Source of the DNA: JAVSMW01 sp032027005
GTDB taxonomy: Bacteria > Bacillota > Thermincolia > Thermincolales > UBA2595
Length of the DNA stretch: 64,000 nt
Direction: 5' to 3'
Assembly: GCA_032027005.1 (NCBI GenBank)
Contig: JAVSMW010000016.1
Location: 41,828-105,827 of the forward strand
In this document: in pieces, positions 51,718 to 60,631 of the stretch
How the letters are laid out: every line of letters begins with the position of its first letter
How positions within the stretch are numbered: the first letter of the stretch is position 1
Position numbers and translations under genes: made by a program
The notes under the pieces: generated by a model
The model's database searches: none
What the model was told of the DNA's origin: nothing
What the model saw: the letters and a program-made list of their open reading frames with translations, nothing else

Positions 51718-54700
51718 TTATGGAGTCGTTATGTTTATTGTTATTACATTAAAGGTGACATTTTTACTTGCATCTTCCGCCACTAAATGCACTTTATAAG
51801 CAGTCCCTTGTGATAAACCTGCGATTGTAATGGTGGCTTCTTCATTTTCGGTGACAGAGGTATTCCCTTTTAACGCTGCATTTGTATCGGCACCATCAGT
51901 CCCGTTCCTTACTTGATCATAATCCGGAACTGCATCTGCAGCCGGCAATACCACGTAATATACTGTACCTGTTTCATTACTTGTCAGCTTTACGTCTGTA
52001 CTGGTGGCAGTGGTATTCTCTGTAAATGGCGGTGAAACCACAGGATAAGCACCATCTCTTTCTACGTCTTCATCAGCGGTTAATTCCCTGCTGCTTTCAC
52101 CATCGGGTGCTTCAAACGCCCCTGCTAACGCAGTCAATACTGGAACAGCTTTCGTGCTGTGACCATTTTCGGCAAAATAAATCCAAAACATATCGTCATT
52201 GTTATCTATATCCGACGCGCTTGATGAAAATCCGGTAGCAGCCACTCCGTCAATAAAAACCGAATCTAATTTAACTTTCGAATCATTAATATTACGAGCA
52301 GTAAAAATCAGGAATGAATCTACAATACCGTTACCGTCTCGATCAAATGTACGTGCGATGAGAATACGCAAAACGTCCTCGACCTTACCGGTTGCTTCAC
52401 TTGCTGCAGTTGCTCCATCTGTAGTCCCGGTGCCTGCGATTGGTGTTACCTTGAAAACAATATATTTATTCGCATCAGCATCTGTTAAGGTATAGGTTTT
52501 CCCAGTCGCACCGGGAATCACCTCCGGTGTACTAAACGAAAACTTTTTTCGATACCATTGGAATGTGGTTGCTCCTTCCTCATCCCCTTCATGATCAGTA
52601 TAAGTATAGTTTCCTGTCAGTACTTCACCAACCTTTGCTGTTCCGCTGATGCTTACACCTGTGGCAATTGGCGCCTGGTTAACCTCTGTAGCGAAGGACC
52701 AGACCGTCCCATCTGCAATACCTTTAAAGTCTCCGGTGGCCGCGTTAGTAAATGCCCCTGTAACAATCAGAATGTAGTACTCCGTATTGTATCCAAAGGT
52801 ACCGTCTGGATCAATTGTTACAACCTTATCCGTAACCGTTACCTTATTGGGATCAGCAGCATCAATCAACTCAAACAGACTGTCATCGGAAGCTTTATAA
52901 ATGAAAATATCTTTTGTACTATTGGCGGTAACGTTTTGGTCAAAGCTTAGCACCAGGTTGTCATTAACCCCAACATCTGTGGAATCGTCAGCCGGGGAAT
53001 AGCTGCTTACTCTCGGGGCAGGGTCAACAGCGGTATTATTCTCCACCTCTTTGCCCCATAAAGTGTTTGCAGTATTACCTGTCAAATCCTGAAGCGCGGT
53101 ATCGCCAACAATATAGCTCAGGTCAACAGTGTCATCACTGGTTACTGCCTCCGCTAAAGTCAAGAGGACATTTGTTCCCTCCACTTCTACCCCGTTCACC
53201 ATTACTTGACGGTCTGAATTAACCCATACCCCAAAATCATCGGCAGCTGGAATAGAATTTTCATCTAAGGCTTCATTAAAAGTTAGGGTTAATTGACTGC
53301 CATTTATCGCCGCACTTTGAAACAGCGGTCTAAAGTCGATAGTCTGCTCCATATCCCAAATAACGGGACCGGTTTCAGGCAATTGGTCTTTGCTGAAACT
53401 AACTGTTGCCGGTCTGGCTGTAATATCCCAGCCTTGCCCGGAAGCTGCCTCAATAAACCGCCCTTTAGTGTTCCACGAGTGTATAGGTATAACCACTTTC
53501 GGATCCAAATCATTTATAAAATTGATTAAATCCTCGCTGTCATGGGCACCTTCAAAAGCATTGCCAACAGGCAGCATTAAAATATCGATACCTGTTTCTC
53601 CTTTTAAGGCAGTAATCTCATCGGGGGTCAAACCATCAATGAGCCCCCTGAAGCTGTCCCCTGGATGAACTAGACGCATTCCTCCCGTTTCAAAAATGAA
53701 ACCTGCATTAGGCTCATCACCAAAAGGAAAGTCTTGCTCGAAATGGGGCAATAAAACTGTACTCAGGCTAACATCTCCGTAAATCGCGTCAGTGACCTGA
53801 ACAAAATTCCGGGACATATCATCCTGCTCATTTAAAGTGACCCCGTAAACAATCTGGTTAACACCAGGCGCGGCAGCTACATAATTATGATCCCCGTGTT
53901 GGTGGGATACGGTTATTAAGTTTATGCTGCCTTTGTTGGGTATCGAATAGGCCGCCGGGAATCCGATAAAAGAATCGGGCATAAAGGGATCCATTAAAAT
54001 CTTTTGCTTAGCTGTGGTCATAATAAAACTTGCGTGGCCCAGGTATTCCAGGCTGATGGATGACTTCCCGGTCACCGGGGTTTGGCTGTCACCACCGCCA
54101 CCGCCACCACCGCTATTTGCGGGGGTCTGAACGACATTGGGTGCTGTTACACCTGGTGACGTATTTGTATTTTGGGGTGCAGTTTCAAAGGTGACACCAT
54201 TGGCTTTGACCTCGGCAGTTTGTACCGTACCTTGGCCTGTGACACTCACTTTAGCTTCCAAAGTAAAAGTTTTAACAACAGATTCTTTGGGCAGCTCGAT
54301 CTTTACTCCCTCTGCTTTTACTGTCACATTTTCAAAAGTGCCTGCCAGGATAATTTTATCATTTTTGGCGGCATCAATGACGACTTCTTTAAATCCGCCT
54401 GCTTTAAGATCCTTTGCTTCCAGCTTGACACCGGAATTTGCCACTACCTGGCTGACAGTACTGGAACCAGTAAGTAAAATTCTGATTTTACCGTCCTTTT
54501 TGGATACTGTAACCTGCCCCAAAACAGAATCAATGACGATAATACTGTTTTCCCCGCCGCCCCGAACTAATGTCCTTCCTTTTACATTAACATTTTTCAG
54601 GGTAACTTCTCCTTGACCAATGTTTTCAGCCAGCAGCAGGTTTCCGTTGATAGTCATGTTTTGTAAAGTTACACTTTCTACATTGACGGCTATATCGCCC

Positions 54701-55389
54701 TCAATCACCTCGGTACCTTCTGCAGGCCCATAGACACCTGCCTGATCATAAGTACGGGCCGGTATCACAACGTTCGTGCCCAAAGCCTTGCCCAAAGCGG
54801 CAACAGCTTCGGCTCTTTTAATAAGATTTTTAGCTTTAAAAGTTCCATCAGGGTAACCGCCCATGATATTCTGAGCTGCTACTGCTCCCACAGCTCCCTT
54901 ACTCCAGTCTGAAATCTCCGAAACATCAGTGAATTGTTCCGCCGAGCTGGGATTTTCCTGCAATTTCCTCACTTTCATGATTATATTAGCGGCCTCTTGA
55001 CGAGTAATAGGATTCCGCGGTTTTATTGTGCCATCATTATATCCCGTTATATAGCCTGCAGCCTTTGCTTTAGCTATTACATCGACATACCAGGCACCGG
55101 CTGCCACATCGCCGTAAGAAATGGTACTCATCTCCTCATATCTGAAAGCACCATTTACCAGAGCCATAAATTCAACCCGGGAAATATTATTGTCCGGCCT
55201 GAATGTGCCATCTGGGTAACCCTTTACCAGCCCCCTGTTTAACCAATCCTCAATTTGAGTCCTGGCCCAGTGACCGGTCAAATCCGAGGATGGCGCTGCC
55301 GGTGTCACAGTTGGCAGCATCATGATGCTCATTGCCACAATGATCGCGTACACAATAGCTTTTCTTGCTTTTTTTGCTATATTAAACAT
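51718..55389 (-). CDS. S-layer-homology surface protein with internal metallo-beta-lactamase-fold domain
   Basis: The 1223-residue protein has a signal peptide (about 1-31), three SLH repeats (about 33-205, each with a GYPDGTF-like motif) for binding cell-wall polymers, a valine-rich beta-repeat region (about 210-400), and a Gly/Ser linker. A complete metallo-beta-lactamase fold follows (about 445-665; YLGHASFIM, HQHGDHN metal motif, LVHPGDS, PIHSW), closest in style to UlaG-like lactonases. The rest is Big_5/fibronectin-like beta domains (VSSYSPADDSTDVGVNDN; GTVWSFATEV). It should be an exported, wall-bound hydrolase; the substrate is unknown. Confidence 0.9.
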   Translation of the reverse strand: MFNIAKKARKAIVYAIIVAMSIMMLPTVTPAAPSSDLTGHWARTQIEDWLNRGLVKGYPDGTFRPDNNISRVEFMALVNGAFRYEEMSTISYGDVAAGAWYVDVIAKAKAAGYITGYNDGTIKPRNPITRQEAANIIMKVRKLQENPSSAEQFTDVSEISDWSKGAVGAVAAQNIMGGYPDGTFKAKNLIKRAEAVAALGKALGTNVVIPARTYDQAGVYGPAEGTEVIEGDIAVNVESVTLQNMTINGNLLLAENIGQGEVTLKNVNVKGRTLVRGGGENSIIVIDSVLGQVTVSKKDGKIRILLTGSSTVSQVVANSGVKLEAKDLKAGGFKEVVIDAAKNDKIILAGTFENVTVKAEGVKIELPKESVVKTFTLEAKVSVTGQGTVQTAEVKANGVTFETAPQNTNTSPGVTAPNVVQTPANSGGGGGGGDSQTPVTGKSSISLEYLGHASFIMTTAKQKILMDPFMPDSFIGFPAAYSIPNKGSINLITVSHQHGDHNYVAAAPGVNQIVYGVTLNEQDDMSRNFVQVTDAIYGDVSLSTVLLPHFEQDFPFGDEPNAGFIFETGGMRLVHPGDSFRGLIDGLTPDEITALKGETGIDILMLPVGNAFEGAHDSEDLINFINDLDPKVVIPIHSWNTKGRFIEAASGQGWDITARPATVSFSKDQLPETGPVIWDMEQTIDFRPLFQSAAINGSQLTLTFNEALDENSIPAADDFGVWVNSDRQVMVNGVEVEGTNVLLTLAEAVTSDDTVDLSYIVGDTALQDLTGNTANTLWGKEVENNTAVDPAPRVSSYSPADDSTDVGVNDNLVLSFDQNVTANSTKDIFIYKASDDSLFELIDAADPNKVTVTDKVVTIDPDGTFGYNTEYYILIVTGAFTNAATGDFKGIADGTVWSFATEVNQAPIATGVSISGTAKVGEVLTGNYTYTDHEGDEEGATTFQWYRKKFSFSTPEVIPGATGKTYTLTDADANKYIVFKVTPIAGTGTTDGATAASEATGKVEDVLRILIARTFDRDGNGIVDSFLIFTARNINDSKVKLDSVFIDGVAATGFSSSASDIDNNDDMFWIYFAENGHSTKAVPVLTALAGAFEAPDGESSRELTADEDVERDGAYPVVSPPFTENTTATSTDVKLTSNETGTVYYVVLPAADAVPDYDQVRNGTDGADTNAALKGNTSVTENEEATITIAGLSQGTAYKVHLVAEDASKNVTFNVITINITTP

Positions 55390-55684
55390 GTTTCCTTCTC
55401 CCCTCTTTTAAAAAGAATCTAACCAGAAGCGTCTTAACCTTCCATCTATCGCCCCTCTCCAATAATTTACAATGTTAATGGGACAGGATTACCAAGTAAT
55501 TCTGGCAATACTTCAAGTATAATTATTGGATATTATAAGATTTTTAACATGCTCTTACAAAACACTTACATATGGCTTTCCCTGCAAATGTTTGGCAATT
55601 TTTTATCTTGCTTACTAATTATAAGGAAAACAAGAAAAGTATCCATAGAATTGGACGATAGCATTATTTCGTAAAATAAAAAAA
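55390..55684. other. Non-coding leader region of the SLH gene
   Basis: A+T-rich sequence upstream of the SLH protein start. It presumably holds its promoter, but no confident -35/-10 pair or operator is seen. Confidence 0.5.
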
Positions 55685-55716
55685 GAGCTAAGTTTCTTAT
55701 TTTAAGAAACTTGCTC
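55685..55716 (-). terminator. Terminator of the BTAD regulator gene
   Basis: GAGC-AAGTTTCTT pairs with AAGAAACTT-GCTC and is followed on the minus strand by TTTTTTTATTTT. It lies about 190 bp after the stop of the regulator. Confidence 0.9.
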
Positions 55717-55906
55717 CTTAGCCGATGCGGCATTTTTTTGCTTTAATTGATCTGCTGCCCTAAATTGAACCATCCTACCTTACCCTTTTACCTGCAACCC
55801 CTTCATAACGGCCCATTCACTGGAATAAATTCGTAAGTATCTTGTCAAATCTGCCATCTTAAAGAGCTTTTCATCATGATAGCTCAGCCCAACGCATTCG
55901 GCTCTG

Positions 55907-57691
55907 TTAACTGCCAAACGCAAAAGAAGGCAAAACGCCTAATTCCCGTTCTAATTCCCTTTTGAAACTGAGATAACACTGGTGAGCCTCTGACTTACGA
56001 TTCGTCATAATCAAATACCCGATATACTCTTCATATAATCCCTCATGCAATGGTTCGAGGCTTAACAATTGCAAATACGTCTCTTCTGCCAAAGAATAAT
56101 CCTCTTTTTCTCTGTAAAAACGGGCAATTTTCCTTAAAGCGCGAACCTGTAAAGCTTGCAATTGATTACGATACTGTTCAAGCCAATCTAGATAATTAAC
56201 TTCCGGAACCACCTGAGGAGAGTAGATTTGGCAAGCACGAACCGCCAACTCCACAGCGGCTTCGCGGTCAGGCACCCAGAGTTGATCTGTTACAGACAGC
56301 AGCTTGCGGTAAGCCAAAACATCAACTTCTTCCAGCATGTCCTGGTTCAGCCGCACATTGCCATGTTGAGTTTCAACCAGTGACGTACTAATCCCAAAGC
56401 TCTCCTGGAGGACGCGGTTGATACGATGAATGGCTACGTAAAGGCGGTTCAAGGATTTTTTCAAATCATTCCCTGGAAAAAATTCCTCAATCAGCACTTC
56501 TTTAGATACCTGTCCATTAGGGTTTAGCAAAAGATAGATAAGCAGCTCTTTAGGCCGCTTGTGCTTCCAATTGGCCCCCTCCAGGAATTTATCTGCCCAT
56601 TGCATTGCAAATTTCCCAAAGAGCGTAACTTTAAACCCCTTTGGCTCATCTTTAATTTTTTGCTCATTTCCAATTACGCTGCTAAAACCATCCGGTGTAG
56701 ATTTACCGAAAAGCTCAAAAAGCTGTTCCGCCTTCCGCCTGTGCAATACAAAACCGCTTAAATCGGCCATTTTATGTTGCAATAAAGAGCATATCCAATG
56801 CAGCTGAGCTTTGTACCAGGGATGACAAAGAAGCTCAATTTTGCCTATGTACATTTCAATTGTCTGCTGCAAGCTTTCCCACCTGTGGCCAGCAGCTTGG
56901 CCGATCATGGAGACAATCCCATTAAACAATTCCGATACCGGTTCAAATACGCAGTGATTGGATAAGGAATCCAAAGAATCCATTAGCACAGCTTTATTTT
57001 TAGTCAGTTTGCGCTCATCATTTATTAAGTCGCTGAGTAAGCCAAGACAACTATTCAGCAAATAAAATAAGCGGGAATTAAGCGTGGGCAGCACCAATAT
57101 ACTGTTCAGGAAGGATTCAATTTCTTCAGGCTCGGGCAGTATTCCAGAATTTTGCCCTGGAATCAGTGGCGCAATAATCAGCTTTTTAAGTAAAAAAATT
57201 TCTGTCGAAAATACTCCTGACAACTTGCCATTCAATCGTATCAAACGTTCTGTGCCCCGATAGAGCATAGATCTTTCATGAATAAACAACCCAAACCAGT
57301 AAATGGATTCCAAAAGCATTATGGCTTCATCCATATACCAATCAAGTTCAATGTAATTATTATAGCATTCCTCATAATAAACTGAAGCTTCCTCTATTCT
57401 ACCTGCAAAGGTGCAGTACAACGCTAAAAAACGTGAAAATAAGGCCCTTACTCTCACGTCTTCAGGCTTTCTGATATATTCATCATAAATTTGTTTATGA
57501 ATGGTTGAGAGGACATGCTGATCAGCCAAAAAAAGATGGGTTATCCCATAATAACTAAGGACACGAGCAAACTGGACTTCATCTCCAGTTTCAGCCTGAA
57601 CGGAAATAATATCTTCTAAATACAGAGATAACTCTAGCCACTTTCCCGTAGAATAAAGCTCAAAAATTCTGTCATTTTCCATAAAAATCAC
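55907..57691 (-). CDS. BTAD-domain transcriptional regulator (SARP-like)
   Basis: The 594-residue protein has an N-terminal helical, TPR-like region (1-340). A winged-helix DNA-binding domain follows (about 350-440; FKVTLFGKFAMQWADK, then WKHKRPKELLIYLLLNPNGQ), then a bacterial transcriptional activator domain (about 445-590; VDVLAYRKLLS, then repeated YLQLLSLEPLHEGLYEEYI). A GTG start after AAAGGA is used. It lies next to the SLH hydrolase gene and may regulate it, but that is inference. No sensor or kinase domain is seen. Confidence 0.88.
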   Translation of the reverse strand: MIFMENDRIFELYSTGKWLELSLYLEDIISVQAETGDEVQFARVLSYYGITHLFLADQHVLSTIHKQIYDEYIRKPEDVRVRALFSRFLALYCTFAGRIEEASVYYEECYNNYIELDWYMDEAIMLLESIYWFGLFIHERSMLYRGTERLIRLNGKLSGVFSTEIFLLKKLIIAPLIPGQNSGILPEPEEIESFLNSILVLPTLNSRLFYLLNSCLGLLSDLINDERKLTKNKAVLMDSLDSLSNHCVFEPVSELFNGIVSMIGQAAGHRWESLQQTIEMYIGKIELLCHPWYKAQLHWICSLLQHKMADLSGFVLHRRKAEQLFELFGKSTPDGFSSVIGNEQKIKDEPKGFKVTLFGKFAMQWADKFLEGANWKHKRPKELLIYLLLNPNGQVSKEVLIEEFFPGNDLKKSLNRLYVAIHRINRVLQESFGISTSLVETQHGNVRLNQDMLEEVDVLAYRKLLSVTDQLWVPDREAAVELAVRACQIYSPQVVPEVNYLDWLEQYRNQLQALQVRALRKIARFYREKEDYSLAEETYLQLLSLEPLHEGLYEEYIGYLIMTNRKSEAHQCYLSFKRELERELGVLPSFAFGS

Positions 57692-58034
57692 TTAAAAAGT
57701 CCTTTCAGTTCGCTGTTTATTCTAATTGTAAAGTCATCAACTACACAGCGCAATGAGATATCGCACAACTTACCCATGAAAAAGCTGTACGGCTCTCTTT
57801 TTTGCTATTATTATACGGTTTCATTCGTAAAAACTAGATTCAGATTTATCACACTGTCTCCCTCAATGGCTAATAGTTCTTACCCCAGCCCAGCACATGA
57901 GTGAGTATGCTCGGATAATTTTGATTTGTTATGGAATATGTGGCAATGCTTTAGAAAAATTAGATCAATCTATATTTATGTTGATACAAAAGAAGGTTCT
58001 ATAGCTATATTGAAGAATGCACTCCTAAAAGCCA
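57692..58034. other. Non-coding region between the regulator and the 5S-like array
   Basis: No coding region or RNA is recognised. It should contain the promoter of the BTAD regulator gene near its left side. Confidence 0.5.
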
Positions 58035-58978
58035 ATCCGTATAGCTCGCATCTCTAAGTGGCCCGGCTTTGTGATTCATAAGAAGCAGTGGCCGCTAAGA
58101 GCTGCGTAGTATACACTAGGCACCTTACGGTGCCGTCGCCAGGCTCGCCTTAGGCTGATGGTACTTGGACCGCGGCGATTGGTCGGCCTGCTAGCCTACA
58201 AAGAGAAGAACCACTTGGTTTTCACCAAGTGACTCTTCATATAAAATCCGGCAACGACGTACTCTCCCAGGACTCTCCAGTCCGTATAGCCCGCATCTCT
58301 AAGCGGCCAGGCTTTGTGATTCATAAGAAGCAGTGGCCGCTAAGAGCTGCGTAGTATACACTAGGCACCTTTAGGTGCCGTCGCCAGACTCGCCTTAGGC
58401 GATGGTACTTGGACCGCGGCGATTGGTCAGCCTGCTAGCCTACAAAGAGAAGAACCACTTGGTTTTCACCAGGTGGCTCTTCATATAAAGTCCGGCAACG
58501 ACTTACTCTCCCAGGACTCTCCAGTCCGTATAACGTGCATCTCTAAGCGGCCCGGCTTTGTGATTCATAAGAAGCAGTGGCCGCTAAGAGCTGCGTAGTA
58601 TACACTAGGCACCTTTAGGTGCCGTCGCCAGGCTCACCTCAGGCTGATGGTACTTGGACCGCGGCGATTGGTCAGTTTACTCGCCAACAAAGTAGAAAAG
58701 ACTTTGGTTTTCACCAAAGTCTTTTCATATAAAATCCGGCAACGACTTACTCTCCCAGGACCCTACGGTCCGTATAGCTCGCATCTTTAAGCGGCCCGGC
58801 TTTGTGATTCATAGGAAGTATTGGCCGCTAAGAGCTGCGTAGTATACACTAGGCACCTTACGGTGCCGTCGCCAGGCTCACCGTAGGCTGATGGTACTTG
58901 GACTGCGGCGATTGGTCGGCTTACTCGCCAACAAAGTAGAAAAGACTTTGGTTTTCACCAAAGTCTTTTCATATAAAA
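58035..58978 (-). repeat. Tandem array of 5S-rRNA-derived units, 244-bp period
   Basis: One partial and three complete units begin at 58035, 58247, 58491 and 58735, with an exact 244-bp period continuing into the 5S gene at 58979. On the minus strand each full unit contains a segment exactly antisense to 5S loop E/helix IV (17-20 bases), a GGCACC/GGTGCC hairpin, a long stem (GCAGCTCTTAGCGGCC with GGCCGCTTAGAGATGC), and a tail matching the 3' end of 5S rRNA (CTGGGAGAGTA, then GTCGTTGCCGGA). A terminator-like hairpin with a GAAA loop follows. The universal 5S 5' half (CGAAC region) is absent. Units differ by scattered substitutions. Confidence 0.85.
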
Positions 58979-59094
58979 TCCGGCAACGACTTACTCTCCC
59001 AAGACCCTGCGGTCCAAGTACCATCAGCGCTGAGAGGCTTAACTGCCGTGTTCGGGATGGGAACGGGTGGGTCCCTCTCGCCATTGTCACCGGA
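58979..59094 (-). rRNA. rrf: 5S ribosomal RNA
   Basis: The minus strand reads as a complete bacterial 5S rRNA: TCCGGTGACAATGGCGAGAG at the 5' end, CCCATCCCGAACACGG, AGTTAAGCCTCTCAGCGC, GATGGTACTTGGACCGC and a 3' end GTCGTTGCCGGA that pairs with the 5' end. A hairpin with A/T-rich tail follows at 58940-58970. No 23S gene is present upstream before the N at 59198. Confidence 0.95.
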
Positions 59095-59197
59095 AAGGTT
59101 AAACTGTTGAAAAGCTTCGCCTGGCGGCGTCAAAAGTTTCGTCGGAATCCTCTCGTACACTAGTACGCTCCGGTTCCTCCTCAACTTTTTCCTTGCC

Positions 59198-59198
59198 N
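59198..59198. other. Assembly gap (single N), probable missing rRNA genes
   Basis: The N lies about 100 bp upstream of the 5S gene in its transcription direction, where the 23S 3' end is expected. A collapsed 16S-23S unit is the simplest explanation. Confidence 0.65.
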
Positions 59199-59263
59199 TT
59201 TCTTGCTAATCCATATCTTTTTTAAGTCATCAACTGATGGCTTGTTTGCTATACCTTTTTACT

Positions 59264-59812
59264 TTAAAGGTTATTATAGCTAACTATTTCAGACTTACAC
59301 TCCGAATCACCGCTGCCGACACAGGAGGTTTCCACACATAAAACTTCGGCACCCAGGACCTGCGTTGCATAGCCGCTGGCATAACCGGTCAGGCTCCAAC
59401 ATACTCCCTCACTGGCAACACCGTTTAGTCTTAAGTGTTGCTCCGCTTCGTATGAATGGCGCCATATTCCTTTCATTAATTCCAGTTTTCCGGAAGGCGT
59501 AAAATCTAAGATAATATTCTCCGCTTGCACAACACCCTGCAAAGAATGCATCATTGGGCCGCCCTTAAGCCATTCAGCCTTATTGTGAAACACGCAGCCC
59601 AGTGCTTCGGCATCGTTTTTCCCCCACTGGTAGCCGAAACGGGTTAAAACACCCCGGGCAATATTTTCTCCCAGCGAATTCACCAGTTCCCTGCGCAGCT
59701 CCCCCAGAGACTCGGCATGAAACAACATCCGACGGGAACCGGAAAAATTAATCAGTCCCTTGTCTGGCAGGAAATCCAAAAACTTTTGGAATTCAAATTT
59801 TTGCAGCGCCAA
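59264..59812 (-). CDS. XylR_N/V4R-type sensor domain protein, stand-alone
   Basis: The 182-residue protein resembles the N-terminal sensor of XylR/DmpR-type activators: an activator-of-aromatic-catabolism region (about 1-95; FSGSRRMLFHAESLGELRRE) and a V4R domain (about 105-178) ending in a cysteine cluster (CVETSCVGSGDSECKSE). The AAA+ and DNA-binding domains of XylR are absent. The start is a TTG after GGGAGGG. It could be a natural single-domain V4R protein or a fragment, as it ends 65 bp from an assembly gap. Confidence 0.8.
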   Translation of the reverse strand: MALQKFEFQKFLDFLPDKGLINFSGSRRMLFHAESLGELRRELVNSLGENIARGVLTRFGYQWGKNDAEALGCVFHNKAEWLKGGPMMHSLQGVVQAENIILDFTPSGKLELMKGIWRHSYEAEQHLRLNGVASEGVCWSLTGYASGYATQVLGAEVLCVETSCVGSGDSECKSEIVSYNNL

Positions 59813-60097
59813 AAACTATCCCTCCCCGTAAATTTTACGAAAGGACATTATACTCCGATGATATATATCTATAATATAAAAACGCGGATTCACTTAGCCA
59901 GAACTTTACCGTCAATTTCAACATTTCCTATTCAAAAGGCCAAATTGTAACCCCATCCGGGAAAACCCTTAACTATTTCTCCGCCATCTGTTATTTTATG
60001 GTTTGACTATTCCCACAAAAACCCATTTAACGACTATTTCGCCCGTTTAACCTGCATTTTAAGCCTCAGATGTATTTAGTGTTAAAAAACATAGCAT

Positions 60098-60620
60098 GAA
60101 TTGAGTAGGAGGTAGGTGATTATTTCACCTACCGACCTCTCACACCACCGTGCGTACCGTTCGGTACACGGCGGTTCTCTAGTTTACGCATACTCGTTGA
60201 TAATAATCAAAGAAAAAGGTGTAACCGAGACTAGAAATCGTTTGGTTGTCTAATGAGCGGTTAAGGATAGGGCTGCTGGATATTCTCCAGTAGCCTTTTC
60301 TAGTATTCGCAAACTCCCATGCTTTATCTTCATCAATTCCAAAGTGTCTCAGCATTTTGAATCGGGTTTTTATTTTCTTCCACTGTTTCCAGTAGACCGT
60401 GCGGATACGTCTCCTCATCCATTCGTCTGTTTCCTTTAGCAAGCCCTTCATATCTGCCAGCTTGAAGTAATTGACCCAGCCGGTTATGTATTGCCTTAGC
60501 TTTCTGGCCCGATAGTCATTGCCCCATCCATTACTGTTTTACTTTCAGGAATAGTTTTCCTTCGATATACGGCAGTATCTTTTCCAATGTCCTATCCCAA
60601 AGATGGGCAGCTTTTATACT
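60098..60620 (-). mobile_element. Group II intron, 3' remnant
   Basis: The minus strand has a typical domain V (GAACCGCCGTGTACC, GAAC loop, GGTACGCACGGTGGTG), then a domain VI hairpin (GTAGGTGA/TCACCTAC) ending in CTCCTACTC at about 60100. Upstream is a broken maturase. The 5' half of the intron is missing. Confidence 0.85.
60179..60620 (-). pseudogene. Group II intron reverse transcriptase/maturase fragment
   Basis: The last part encodes the maturase C-terminus (WMRRRIRTVYWKQWKKIKT, then ANTRKGYWRISSSPILNRSL). In-frame extension upstream gives YRARKLRQYITGWVNYFKLA. A further piece, ILPYIEGKLFLKV, from the RT palm/thumb lies in another frame near 60540-60600. The stretch between them is deleted or frameshifted and the N-terminal two thirds are gone, so it is inactive. 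Confidence 0.85.
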
Positions 60621-60631
60621 ACCATTAGTGT

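Noticed and set aside
54137..54616. Plus-strand frame of 159 codons inside the SLH gene
   Set aside because: It is antisense to the valine-rich repeat region, whose composition leaves the opposite strand open by chance.
58035..58978. CRISPR array
   Set aside because: The period is 244 bp, units are nearly identical along their whole length, and there are no short repeats with unique spacers. Units contain 5S sequence.
58979..59094. 5S gene as another degenerate array unit
   Set aside because: It has the full 5S sequence, including the CGAAC region and paired ends, unlike the array units.
60179..60451. Independent small gene of 90 residues
   Set aside because: The sequence is the C-terminus of a group II intron maturase and lies directly before domain V, so it is a fragment.
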